A stretch of 64,000 nucleotides of DNA from Gymnothorax reevesii (GCA_029721435.1 CM056577.1:26429719-26493718); one strand, 5' to 3'. Positions 11,239 through 22,015 are shown, numbered from the stretch's first letter. A program made the numbers and translations. The notes: generated by a model from the sequence alone, not told the origin.

Positions 11239-11431
11239 TCACTAGCAAGGACTACGCCACAACGAAGTGAAGTTAAAAGTTTAATGGATTGAGGGATGAG
11301 AGGGTGGGTAATGAAGTTAAAGAAGGATGTTTTTGAGCTTGTCTGGAGGACATGTTGCTGAGTGGGTGGAGGGAGACTCTGAGTGGGGGTTCCGTCTCGG
11401 TGTTATCCACCCAAGCTGACGTCGAGCTCCC
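11236..11431 (-). repeat. split direct repeat B1
   Basis: The copy partners B2 and lies immediately after the recombinase stop codon (reverse-strand TGA at 11440-11438). It abuts A2 with a three-base overlap, which matches how split direct repeats are arranged for circular-intermediate replication. Confidence 0.85.
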
Positions 11432-11437
11432 AAAGAG

Positions 11438-12660
11438 TCAGTAGCAGAGTTGAGCGTGTGCTTGATGGATGTCTTCAACATTGTTGCGGATGTAAGTGCG
11501 GTATGCTTGAGAAAACCAGCGGCGAAGGGCCAGGATGGTTTGGCTCCGTGTCTGTGGCTTATGTATCTGATCAGGGGCTCATATGGGCTGAGATAAGAAT
11601 TGAGGCGAAAATGTAGATGGGGAAGGAAACGCCCAACTGATCGGAATTACTCCTTAGGAGTGGGAATATGAGGGAGTGGATGTTATGTCAGATAGACTGG
11701 GATAGCAAGAGAAATAGTGGAGGAATGACATTGGGGTGAATTGGAGCATCTCAGGAAAGAGTGTGGACGCAGAGGGTTATGTGATCAGAGGTGAGAGGCA
11801 AGTGTCTGGGCTTGAGAGTAGGTTTTGTTCTTGTAGCCTTTGATTAACATTGTTTTGTGAGATTGGAGGTAGAAGGACAATGAAGGTCAGTGAATAGTTT
11901 GATGAAAATATTGATCCCCGCTAAGCAGGTCTGGATGGTGGAGGCCCGGAATTCGGACAGAGTGAGCATAGGTGATAAACTGCAGATGGATGTAACGTCT
12001 AAGGAGGGAATGACAGATTGTATGTGGCATGATGAGTTTGAAAGTGTTCCAGCCAGTTAAGTAGGCTGAAATAATGCTTTGAGCAAGGCTGTTGTCAATG
12101 GCTTCTTGAGAAGCGTTACAGAGGTTTTTGAGTTGTGGAGTTAGGTGAAGGTTGTGGCTGAAACCAGTGGAACTGGTGTGGGATTTGTATCTGAATCTGG
12201 AGCCTAGAGTCTGAATTTGTGGAATGAGAAACAAAATAATGAGTCGGCGATGCAGTTATGATAACCAGGAATGCAGGCTGCCCTGAGGATGAATTGATGT
12301 TGAGGTGAGATTAGGGTGTCTTCGCAGGAACTGCATGATTGTTGGAGAATGGGATCGACCTTTATTAATATTTCTACGACCGAGGTGTTACCTGGGTGGA
12401 TGAGTATAGACTTTTTGGACCGTTCATGCCCCCAAAGAATGGTGGCTATGACTATGGGGTACAGCTTATGAAGCGCGTCTGAAGGGGAGCTGGACTTAAT
12501 CAAGAGATCTGAACTTGGGGGTCATGTGGATCTAAAGCATATACTTCTGTCAAAGCCGCCAAAACCTAAGGAGGAAGCTACATCTGTATAATTCTGAATG
12601 TCCTCAGGTTGAGTGACATGGTCACCATAGAAGAATTAAATACCATTCTAAGAAGACAGG
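11438..12660 (-). pseudogene. DIRS-type RNase H and tyrosine recombinase remnant
   Basis: Reverse-strand translation, over more than one frame, shows in order: an RNase H start with TDVASSLGFGGF (12587-12552); its later part with LYPIVIATILWGHE and a typical DIRS RNase H end, HQFILRAACIPGYHN...SFHKFRL (about 12330-12204); then a recombinase core-binding region with SLAQSIISAYLTGWNTF (about 12090-12040). The C-terminal end has RRWFSQAYRTYIR (Y-x-x-Y-I-R codons at 11506-11486) and stops at 11438. In the family the recombinase joins the circular cDNA to the genome. The middle of the catalytic domain (about 11880-11540) is scrambled by stops, and at least one frameshift near 12204-12234 separates RNase H from the recombinase. 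The copy cannot encode an active enzyme. Confidence 0.8.
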
Positions 12661-12779
12661 AGTGTTGCTAAGTGTGTATTTCTGTTTGTATGTCTGATTT
12701 ACGGCAACTCTGTCATGGAGAGGGGGAATGGCAGCAGTTCTGTTTGTAGATTGGACAGAAAGGATTTTGCTTGTGGGAT

Positions 12780-13075
12780 AATGCGAATAGTAGGGTTACG
12801 GTAGGGATGAGTGGATCAGGGTAGGGTAAGGATCACTAGAGGTTAGGATCGGGATGATTCAGGATGAGTAGAGGTTAGGAAAGAGGTTAGGGCTCAGATG
12901 AGTCGGCATGAGATAGAGGTTAGGGTTGGGATGAGAAAGGATAAGTAGAGGTTAGGTTTGGGATGAGTCAGCTTGAGTAGAGGTTCGGTTTGGAATGAAT
13001 TGAGATGAGTAGAGGTTAGGGTTGAGATGAGTCGGGATGAGTATAGGTTAGGGTAGAAGTTAGGGGTGATGAATG
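12780..13075. repeat. minisatellite with GAGGTTAGGG units
   Basis: About nine degenerate units of roughly 32 bases share GATGAGTAGAGGTTAGGG and GGGATGAGTC. The GGTTAGGG core resembles the vertebrate telomere word but is embedded in a longer unit. It sits where reverse transcriptase sequence would be expected in the DIRS-type element. Confidence 0.8.
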
Positions 13076-13121
13076 AGTGAAGCTGGCTGGGCAGGTGGTA
13101 CCGCTGTGGCTATAGTGTAGT

Positions 13122-13210
13122 AATTGAAGCATCTATTACTAAAACCCCATAAGTCACACTTGACTTGACTTGACTTGACTTGTGGGGTTTTAGTAATCAG
13201 TGCTTCAATT
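13122..13210. repeat. small foldback element, copy 2 (CTTGA-loop)
   Basis: Arms of 27 bases (13122-13148 and 13184-13210) are inverted copies identical at 24 positions; the three mismatches are adjacent. The 35-base loop (13149-13183) contains four full CTTGA units plus CTTG, exactly one unit more than copy 1 at 5098-5171. Outer ends read AATTGAAGCA and TGCTTCAATT. It has no coding capacity. Confidence 0.8.
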
Positions 13211-13386
13211 GATGAAGAGAATGAGGAGGTTGAGAACCATTAAGCTTGTGGTGGGGCCCTTGGTGTTGCTCAATGTGGGTGTTGTGCTGTGGTGGTCACC
13301 GTGATAGAGAAGGGTTGAGCAGATGCCGTGCTATAGGAGGCAGCTGAAGAAAGGTTGGAGGAAGGGATGATGGGATGGAGGTATGT

Positions 13387-13839
13387 TCACTGTGATTTTG
13401 TGACGCCTGTGAATGCAGGGATGAAAACAAGGCTGAAATCATGAGAGAACGTGAGACACAGAGGGAGCAGGTACAGGGGGTGATACGACCTGTCGCCCAC
13501 TAGGGGAGGCCGATGGAGCCAGCTGTGGCCTTGCGGGTGATGGAGGCTCTGTGACATCCTGGGTGGCAGGCTTGCGGTAATTGTCTCTGGCCTATTAGCA
13601 GGGGTCAGTCGCTTCGGAATCGTTGTCGTAGGCTGTTGGCGTAATGACGTTGCAGTGGTGCAGGAAACGTGGTGAAGATCCAAAGCCACTGTATAGTAGT
13701 TGAATGGTTCCAGACGATGGAACGTTGCTTCACTTGAGATTGACGTGGAACATGACTGAGATTGTTTTTTGGTGTTAAAATAGTGGATGAAATTAAGGTC
13801 CGTTCTTTCATTGCGTGTTAGAGAGGAACAATGGCCCAT
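13387..13839 (-). other. 150-codon open frame inside the DIRS-type element, unidentified
   Basis: A reverse-strand frame begins MGHCSSLTRNERTD and is rich in Ser, Pro, Thr and His, with no domain I recognise. It lies between the 5' part of the DIRS-type element and its RNase H remnant, so it could be a piece of the gag-like or pol region. It could equally be an accidental open frame, because a second frame overlaps it on the same strand (13605-13811). I assign no function. Confidence 0.25.
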
Positions 13840-14709
13840 TGTTAGGAACTAGGAAGTCATGCTAGTTTGAGTAACTGAATAACTGAGGATGCAGGCTGCA
13901 AGCTATAGTCCAAATCCTAAACTGGAGAGTAGCTTAGTAGAAGCAAAGGCTAATGCAGAGACAGATAATGAGGCCATATGTATTCCTGGCTTTCTTGGAG
14001 ATTTCTGGCTTCTAATGACTAAATAACCTCAATTTTCATAACATTTAACTAATATTACATTTTAGTTGCCCCTTTTTTTCTTGTTCTCCTTCGGCAGAGT
14101 CAGTGATGGAAATGACAAGTGACTAGACGCAATCTTCAGGAAAGAAAATGCCCGTCTTAATTGCGGACTGTGGCTTTAATGGTTTTCTGGTGGGCGTGGT
14201 AGTCTCGAAGACGTCAGGCTTACGGGGATGTTACAAACCAGGAAGTCTTGTTTGGCGTTGCTTCAGGCGAAGCATTGCAAAAAACAAGCGAAATAGTTCA
14301 GTTTTTTCTTCGTAAAAAACCTTGGCAACCTCGTAAAAATGCTTACGGCTTACTTTGTGAAACCTCGGCTAATTAAATCCTTTAATTCGGAGTGTTTGTT
14401 ACATTTGTTACATTCGCCGGAGGGAGTAGCTGACTGGAGGCGGTGAAGTGTAGCTTTGCCTGGGGGAGAAGCCTGGTGAGACGCAGCGAACAGCCGTTTT
14501 TGATTCGCGATCTTGAAAATGGTTTATCTAATCTAGAAAGAAGACATCATCTGAACTGAAGGCGTTGGAGAATTTGTTGGAATACTTCGGTTCGGTTGAA
14601 AGATTGAGTTTGAGACAGATGGTTGAGCTGGAGTTTGGACTCGGAATTCGTGTTGCTTGGTAAGTAGAAACATTGCATAGCAGAAAAACATTTACTTAGC
14701 AAGAAGCTG

Positions 14710-14975
14710 GCAAGGGAGAATGCGGCTCCGGTAGAATGCTTGTTTTAGTGAATGCGGGTCCAATAGAATGCTGGTTTGGAGAATGTGGGTCTGTTTAGAA
14801 TGCTGGTTGGGGGGAATGCGTGTCCGATAGAATCCTGGTTTGGAGAATACCGGTCTTTTAGACCGCTGGTTTGGAGAATGCGGGTCGATAGAATGCAGGT
14901 TTGGAGAATGCGGGTCTGTTTAGAATGCTGGTTTGGAGAATGAGGGTCGATTGAATGTTAGTTGTGGAGAATGAT
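14710..14975. repeat. minisatellite next to repeat A1
   Basis: Eight to nine units of about 30 bases alternate GAATGCTGGTTTGGA and GAATGCGGGTCTGTTTA. Units differ by point changes and small indels. It lies just inside repeat A1 of the DIRS-type element, in the position of its leader. Confidence 0.82.
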
Positions 14976-14982
14976 GATCACC

Positions 14983-15111
14983 TGAGTCGAGAGATCTGAG
15001 TCAAATGGACAGGAAGGGGCTGAACAGGCATAAATACGTTTGTCCTGTGATTGAAGGTGGAGTTGAGGCGTGGCCCTGCTCCCAAACTTAAGTTAACTTA
15101 TTAACTTCATT
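14983..15111 (-). repeat. split direct repeat A1 (outer 5' end of DIRS-type element)
   Basis: This copy is the partner of A2 (11110-11238) and the same length, 129 bases. Sequence identity stops at CTTCATT, giving the outer boundary of the element at about 15111. It carries the TATA-like ATAAATA, a plausible promoter on the element's sense strand or its complement. Confidence 0.86.
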
Positions 15112-15539
15112 GCTGTGTGGCGTCAGTAGGAAAAAAGGTCATCTTAGATCTATACATTTCAGGGTGTCATGCAATGATTTTGTGATTGAATCTACAGGAA
15201 ATCGCTCTTTGAAGTCTTTTGCACAGAAAAAAATGAAGACAAAAATCATTGTGCTCTCAATGCACGATAAATGACCTGACTGTTTTGTACAGTCTATGAT
15301 CTTGACCGAAGATCCGATGGGCTTATGTCATGACCTGCTTGTCCATTGTATTTAGTCGTCATTCTTGTTCGTCGTTTTTCCATAAACATCTCCTTCACCA
15401 AAACCCTCAGGCAGATCAGGTAAACACGGGTGGATTCACCTGAACCCAGAGGTATTGGCTTTGGGGTGTGTATGAGAGGGATGGAGAGAGTTATTGCAGG
15501 GTGCTCCTGATTTTTGAATATTTGCACGGAGGAAGGTCT

Positions 15540-15830
15540 GTAAGAAAGTGACTGGACTCTTAATCTGGCCAGTCACTGGGGTCATTTTGCGCTCAGTCAC
15601 CAGGATCCATGATGTCACACGCTTGCGTGCGGTTTCGTTGGCCTGCTCTCCCCCTGGCTTGCTTTGTGCTGGCAGCTGCCAGCTCTTTCACTGCAGTGCC
15701 TCGCTCCTCGACGCACCCCACCACGCTGAGAGTCTGCATCTTCGTTGAGAGGAGCGAGGGCCTCTGTGGCGCGGAAAACCTCATTATCTCTCGCCGTCGC
15801 CCTGTCCCGGATGGCTGGCCTCATTGCCTG
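15540..15830. other. GC-rich, CpG-containing intronic patch
   Basis: This patch is clearly richer in G+C and CpG than its surroundings and has several overlapping open frames on both strands, which is what high GC alone produces. A short direct motif CAGTCACTGG / CAGTCACCAGG appears near 15575-15602. It might be a regulatory element of FBXL7, but nothing in the sequence proves this. Confidence 0.25.
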
Positions 15831-16047
15831 TCTTTTCTCTCACCACTGTGTCTCTGCTGTAGTACAGTTTCTGTTATCCACACAGGCACTTATGCCCTTT
15901 CTTCCAACAGAAACCTGTGCACTGTGTTTTTATGGGCTTGATGAGTTTAATGGTGCTGGCTATAAAAATGCATTTGGGCTCTGAAAGCTGATCCAGCCAG
16001 TCTCAGAAAGTGTTGTGCAAATATCTCTGTGACTGTGCATTTCAGTG

Positions 16048-16360
16048 CATGGCTCTAGGTCTGTTTACTTTTCGCTAAGTGTGTGATTTGGCATTTGGGC
16101 AAATAGTTCTTGGCGTGCATGCTTTGCCTAACCTTGTGGCTATATATTTGACCGCATGGTTCTAACGATGTATTCTTTGTGCTAAGTGTGATTTTGCCTT
16201 TGGGTTTATGGCTCCGGGTGTGTGTTCTTTGCCCAAGAGCGTGGCTGTATTTTTGGGCGTAAGTCTTTTTTTCTTTGTGCAGTGTGTGATTTTGCATTTT
16301 GGAGGATGGCTCTCAAGGTGTGTGTTCTCTGCACAAAGTGTGCGTCTGACTGTTTCTACT
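16048..16360. repeat. degenerate minisatellite, unit about 53 bases
   Basis: Six units can be aligned, each with the order ATGGCTCT...GTGTTCTTTGC...AAGTGTG...ATTTTGCATTTGGG. Units begin at about 16048, 16101, 16154, 16206, 16259 and 16304. Adjacent units differ at many positions, so the array is old. It has no coding signal. Confidence 0.7.
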
Positions 16361-17821
16361 TACTCACTAAGCTTCCCCAAGGCAACGGATTGATCTCCCA
16401 GAATGCAATATTGAATTTCTCGCAGTCGGGGGCAGAATAGGAAATCGAGCTCATATGGTTTGAGTGCGTGCAGGCTTAAGGGTTTGGACTCTTGCGCATT
16501 AGGAATACAGATCTGTTCTGCCCTCCAGGAACCCTCTCTCCCTTCTGCAGTATAATCTCACTGAGTTCTTGTTTTTATAATGGCCTCAACCCATCTCCTG
16601 ACCTTGGAACATGGCCCAGTGAATGGTGGGGAGTGTTTTTAGTAGAAGAAGACACCCCTATAAAGATTATGTCGGTTTAGAGGGTAGATAGCAAATTGTT
16701 TTTTTTTGTGGTCATTTTGTTACTTAGTAACAAGAGCTGACCAGATATAGCCGATACCGAGTCATAACTAGGCATCGAATGGTATGTGGGAAGGGACTTA
16801 GTCAGTGCCATTTAGAACAGACAGGAAGAAGATGCAGTGCCTATCCAAGGGCCAAATGACCTTTTCACAAGTCTAATTTAGTACATAAGTAATCTCACAT
16901 CTAGTTTCACAATTATTGCGCCTTGACATCCAAATTAATTTTGTTCCTGTATATGAATATAATTATACTTGCATTTGAGTTTACTTTATTCCCTGGGAAT
17001 ATTTCCTCAGTAAATGGATTTTATCAGTGGAAAATTGTCTTCAAGCAATAGAAACACACTTGAATGTAGATGTTAAATTGAGTGAGTCAGAGACTGTGAA
17101 ATTTGCATTCAATTCACACAATTGTATGATCAGGCCTTTGTCATAATATCATTTTCCATTGTAGATGGTTATCATGAGCTTAGGTTCCTCACTAAACCTC
17201 AATTTACAGTTAGTTTATATAATTTTCAGACGTTATGCAAAGTTTTAAGCTGTCAATGTCTTGTATATTCATGCTGATTGTAATGCAGCAAACAAAATCT
17301 TAGGATGTGATTTTTTTTTCTTAAACTTAGCCATCAGTCTATTTACTTGAAATACATGAATTGAATTAACCCTTATCCTATCTTGTGTTTAACTATAATG
17401 CACTTTTATATGTGAAAATCTTGACTGTTTCTCCCTGACAGCTGCAGTAACAGATGCTCCCGGGGTCTTGCCATGGAGATATGTTTGTGTGGTGCTGTGC
17501 ATAGCATGACCTCATTACATAGCTATAATGACATAGTGGAAACATCTCATGTCATTATAACATCAGTGGTTAATTTTGAAGCACCACCAAAACTATCGTA
17601 ATTGATGGGTATAAAGGGAAATCATATGCCTGGTTTGTTTGGTTTGGGATTAATAATAAGAGGTGTGAAAAACGCCCCTCTACAATCCTTGTGCCCACAC
17701 TGACCACATGTTACATCCATTACTGACAAACTCCGAAAAAGGCAATCACTTGTATCTCTTTCATTGCATTTTTTATTTGCTATTAAATCTGTTTATGTGG
17801 CTGTGTGCCTGTGCTCTGAAT

Positions 17822-18007
17822 CAGTGTTTCCCAGCTTAGCTCCTGGACCACCCTGCACTGCACATTTCTCCCTGATCTTATACACCTATTTCAACTCATC
17901 AAGTGCTCCACTATTGAGCTGATCCGCTGAATCGGGCGTGTTAAATTGGAGAGACGTCTAAACTGTGCAGCGCAAGGGTACTCCATGAGCAGGGCTTGGA
18001 AACACAG
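17822..18007. repeat. hAT-type palindromic MITE (CAGTGTTTCC ends)
   Basis: CAGTGTTTCCCAGC at the left is mirrored by GCTTGGAAACACAG at the right. Left text CTCCTGGACCACCCTG and right text CAAGGGTACTCCATGAG are the expected palindromic partners, diverged. Eight-base duplications are not evident. Confidence 0.55.
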
Positions 18008-20202
18008 TTCAAAGGTACAATGTTGTCAGAAAATATGTGGACAGTGACTCGATTATGTTGTTTCAGCTCTGTTCTCCGGTACATAGTGCTTGAAATTAAC
18101 TTTAAAATTCGCTGCCGGGGTGAGCTTTCAGCTTTTATTTGAGGGCACATTCATTTTGTACTTTCCAATTCTTTGCATTCAGCATCTACCTGAAATAATT
18201 TATCCTCATATCACTTTAATCTTAAATCCAGTGTTCTGCAGTAACAGTTAAGTTGAAACACCAGGAATTGTGCCACTAAGACTTCCCCATGCCGCAGTGT
18301 GTGTGTTAGTGTGACCCCAGTGGGTGAAAGTATCCCGGCCGTCCAAACCTCTTGTCTCTCCCTTGTCGAGCTAGTTGTGAGTTTTTTAAAGACTTGCCTG
18401 GTGAAAGACATGCAGTAAACTTGCCCTGAAAATGTGTGCTAGGCTAAAGCTCGGCTTGGTCTAAAATCTGGCAGTCAAGTATCCCGACATCAGCAACTTT
18501 CCTCTGAAAAGAAAACAGCCGCCGGTAGCGGCTAACCTCTACTGCTTTGGAGGGAAAGTTCTTCAAGTAATTCAGTACAGATATCCACATATGAATGGAT
18601 CTACCTCCTTTAAATTAGAGTTTTTCGTGACTCAACTGAATTTACTCTAAATGATGGATGGAATAACGTAGTTCTTAAGCAGAAAAAGGAATGGAATACT
18701 TGCTTAAACGCATCAGTGGAAGTTCACGACAAGGTTTCATGGTGGTTTATTTGAACCCTGTTTTGTTTTCATTTTTGCAAATAACTGCAGTTCACTTCTG
18801 CTGTCATTTTTGCAGAGTGACTAAAATGCACTAACTCCAGCATACACAAGGCAAAGTTCACTGTATGATTTTTTGGCATTATTGAAGTTACAATGCATGT
18901 TTTCAATTGGCCCAGATGATTTCTAAGCCTGACCAAGAATAATTTTGATACTTCACAGATGTTTCTGGCAGCCTTCCAAGTTTTCAGTGACAGGTATTGT
19001 GGGTAAACTTTTCAGATTACTTCAATACAACTTCAAAGCAGTACTGTGATGTCAAGTTTCCAGTTGATGTCATTGCAAAAACCCACTAGTTGAATTTTTT
19101 CACGGTTACAAACAACACAATACAGTGCAAGCTTTTCAGTCCTGCGGACCCATGGAGTAATACTGGTACTGAATACTGTGCCACAGTTTACTTCATCAGA
19201 GGTTGCATGAACAGAGGAAATAGTTGCAACTATAAATAAGAATAAACATACATTTTCTGAATGATGCTCTAGAAACACACACACGCACACAAAGACACTG
19301 TGCCATTGTAAACTTGCTTTGGAGAGAGCATAATTATTATCTTGATTTAGACCCCAAACCTTTCAAAGCTCTAATTTCAACTATTGTAATGCTAACCAGC
19401 CATCATTTTTTTTGAAAATATCTATACTATCATTCATCAAACTCCAAAACCACCTGTTCCAGTGGAAAAAATCTACAAAAACTGGAATTATTGAAAACTC
19501 TCCAAAGAAACTCTCCCTCTAAGGCTTGATTCCTCTCTTGATTACTTAATCCTGTCATACAGATTAAAGGGTCAGTGAGAACAGTTAGAAGGTAAATCAT
19601 TTTTTTAAAATAAAGCAGCTTTGAAGAGCTTCATGGAGGAATCGTTGTGGAAGGAGATATTTAGGGGATCCAATAAATTCAGTACAGGAACTCAGACCCT
19701 GGTTCAAAGATTCAAATTTTTCCTTTTTTATTGATGGGGGTTTAGCTTACAGGTCCTTTGTAGTCCTTTCTCTGGAAGAGCACAGATTGTCAAGGGACTA
19801 CAGGCGATGGATAATTCTTTCAAATTTAAGGAAAGAGAAAAGTGCTAATCCTGTATTTAAAAGTATACTTTCCTGTCAAGTAAGCACTGAGGGAGAAAAC
19901 ATGCATAGAAAAGTTTATATCACACTGCTGAGTCGTCTCTCAGAAGTGCCTCTGTGGGGTAATGCTTTGTATGATCTGCACAGTTATGCACAAATCAGTC
20001 TTATGAGGAAATAAAGGCTTTTCGGGGCTAGTTTTTGGACAGTTCTTTGAATAAACTGTTTCCCCCTCCCGATTTTCTTAATTTTTGTGCATTTGTCACA
20101 CTTTCAATTACTCAAACTGATTCTAATCTTTGACAAAGTCAACTCGAGTAAAAAAAAAAAAAAAGTAATTGTCTCCCTACATACTTAAGCAACCAGTTAA
20201 AT

Positions 20203-20371
20203 CAGAGATGGAAAATCCAGGGATCAGAAAATGAAAGTCCTGCCATGTTTTTATTCCACCCCTAAATTCATCCAGGTGACTACTTTTCTATCTGCTGGAT
20301 GTAGAATTGTGCCAATTTGCTAATCCAAGTGACTGGGACTATACTTCCTGCTCCTGGATTTTCTACCTCTA
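20203..20371. mobile_element. hAT-type MITE with 8-bp target duplications
   Basis: Ends CAGAGATGGAAAATCCAGG and CCTGGATTTTCTACCTCTA are inverted repeats. The element is flanked by AGTTAAAT (20195-20202) and AGTTAAAC (20372-20379), matching at seven of eight bases, as expected for hAT transposition. A related copy lies at 55079-55265. It is inserted in the leader of the Tc1-like element. Confidence 0.82.
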
Positions 20372-20788
20372 AGTTAAACAAATTTAATTGATGGTATAGT
20401 TCAATTTCACAAAACACATCGAGACATGATTTCTGCCAGCCCTGTTAAATCTAAACATCACTTAAAACCTGTCTGACAATCTGAAGTAGGCAAAGAGCAG
20501 CATGCTATGTCGTGATCTGAAGGAATATAAGAACAGATGAGAAGGTTGTTGACTTCCATTAGTCTGGAAACAGTTGTAAAATCATTTCTAACACCATGCT
20601 GAGAACCATTATCTACAAATGGCGAAGACTTTGAACAAAGCTGAACCTTCCCGGGAGTGGTCAACCGACCAAAGTTTCTCGAAGAGTGCATTGATGACTC
20701 ATACAAGAGGTCACTAAAAAACCCAGACGAACATCTCAGGAACTGCAGCCCTCACTTGCCTCAGTTATGGTCAGCATTTGCCACTGTA

Positions 20789-21035
20789 GAGCAGCCCGGC
20801 TCAGGAGGTAGAACAAGTTGTCTTGTACTCGGAAGGTTCCTGGTTCGATCCCTGGCTCCTCCAGAGAACATATGGAAGAATCCTTGAGCAAGACACTGAT
20901 CCCCACGCAGCTCATGATGTGCAATTTGGTGCTTTGCATTGGATGAATGTGAGGCAGGTATTGTAAAGTGCCCCCCCTCTTGAGGATAAGCGAATGCTTA
21001 TCTTGAGGATAAGCGAATGCTGCTGGATGAATTCT
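20789..21035 (+). mobile_element. tRNA-derived SINE fragment
   Basis: The head GCCCGGCTCAGGAGGTAGAAC is A-box-like and a perfect B box, GGTTCGATCCC, is at 20842-20852. The tRNA-unrelated part includes CCTTGAGCAAGACACTGA, a phrase common to teleost SINEs. A duplicated ATAAGCGAATGCT segment ends it. It is inserted into the Tc1-like coding remnant beside a LINE fragment. Confidence 0.72.
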
Positions 21036-21119
21036 GGTAAATTACCACTGTCAACTGGTGAAGCAGTAATCTATTCTGAGAGAGACGATGCACCCAAGTG
21101 TAGTAGCGGTCATGATGAC

Positions 21120-21694
21120 TAAGGTCGGTAGCAGAGGCAGCTCTGTTAATGTGGACAACAATTAATGAGTGTCTAGTACTGGCTAGATTTCATTCCAAAT
21201 TCAGAACTCATCCGTGTTCATGCACCGACAATGGAGGCGGACGAAGAAGAAAAAGACACATTTTACGAATTACTCCGAAGTACCATCAGCAAAGTTAACA
21301 AGCATGACCTCTTAATAATTAGGCTACAGGTGATATGAACGCAAAAGTTGGGTTTTCAAATTTGAACAAAGAGAACAAGCAGTATGGTTCTTATTGGCAA
21401 CATGTAGTAAAGTGCTGAAGAAAATGGACAAACTGACTGAGATAGCCCAGAAAGTAGGACGCACAGTGAAAAGCAGGCAGAGTAACGCTAAACCCGCCTT
21501 CAGGAGGTTGTGGAAAGTCTGGAGTTCCAAATAATTCAGCAAGAGAATTAAGGTGATACTATTCAATACCCTAGTGAAGCTGGTTGGCTTTTATGGGTGC
21601 GAGACATAGAAAATGAATGCCAAGGATAACGTAAAGCTGGATTGATTTCAGTATCAGTGCTTTAAGAGGAGTCTAGGCATTTTCTTGCCGCACA

Positions 21695-21726
<32 letters not shown>

Positions 21727-22015
21727 GAGCTTATTGAAGTAACAAGGTCTGTGCGCCTGTGTGTGGAGGTCAAGAAAAGAAAGTGGAAGTGGTAAGGGCA
21801 CGTGTCATATGCCAAGGCAGCGCCACTGTTTCATAGCCGTAATTTGGACTCCTGTTGGGCAAAGGTTGGAAGACCCAAAGCTACACGGCGGCAGACCTGC
21901 TGTAAAGAAAGGGACTCTCAAGGGTGCAAAACATGGGAGGAGGTGGGATCAATTGTTTAAGATAGGCGTTGATGAAAGAGTGTATTGCAGCCTTTTGCAT
22001 AATTGGGCATGAAGA
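21120..22015 (+). mobile_element. LINE (non-LTR retrotransposon) fragment, internally deleted
   Basis: Translation in shifting frames gives an apurinic-type endonuclease piece, VHAPTMEADEEEKDTFYELL (about 21212-21270), followed by a DMNAKVG-like end. It then gives the C-terminal reverse-transcriptase tail with LFNTLVKLVGFYGCET (21560-21607) and RVCVEVKKRKW (about 21753-21785). Most of the reverse transcriptase between them is missing. A TTA repeat interrupts the tail at 21696-21727. The last frame ends at a TGA near 22012. It lies with a SINE inside the Tc1-like element, and could be the SINE's mobilising family, though that is only a guess from adjacency. Confidence 0.7.
21696..21727. repeat. 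(TTA)n microsatellite
   Basis: About ten TTA units lie inside the LINE fragment. Confidence 0.9.

Larger units (their letters stand above)
10471..15111 (-). mobile_element. DIRS-order (Ngaro/PAT-like) tyrosine-recombinase retrotransposon, internally deleted
   Basis: Read on the reverse strand the order is repeat A1 (15111-14983), minisatellite, degraded body, RNase H and tyrosine-recombinase remnant (12660-11438), repeat B1 (11431-11236), repeat A2 (11238-11110), minisatellite, repeat B2 (10653-10471). This A1-coding-B1-A2-B2 order is the split-direct-repeat layout described for Ngaro and PAT elements of the DIRS order. B1 and A2 meet at a shared ATT, and the outer ends of A1 and B2 carry the same bases. 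Most of the reverse transcriptase is missing: only the end of the thumb and the RNase H start can be read. Reverse-strand text at 14100-14500 carries a Cys-x2-Cys-x2-His stretch that may be a gag relic. The foldback element at 13122-13210 is inserted in it. No target duplication is expected for recombinase-mediated integration. Confidence 0.72.

Noticed and set aside
14710..14975. A CRISPR-like array because of alternating repeats
   Set aside because: Units are contiguous and degenerate with no unique spacers, and the genome is animal.
11110..15111. Repeats A1 and A2 as ordinary LTRs of one element
   Set aside because: They are only 129 bases, lack TG/CA ends, and a second repeat pair (B1, B2) is interlocked with them; split direct repeats explain the layout better.
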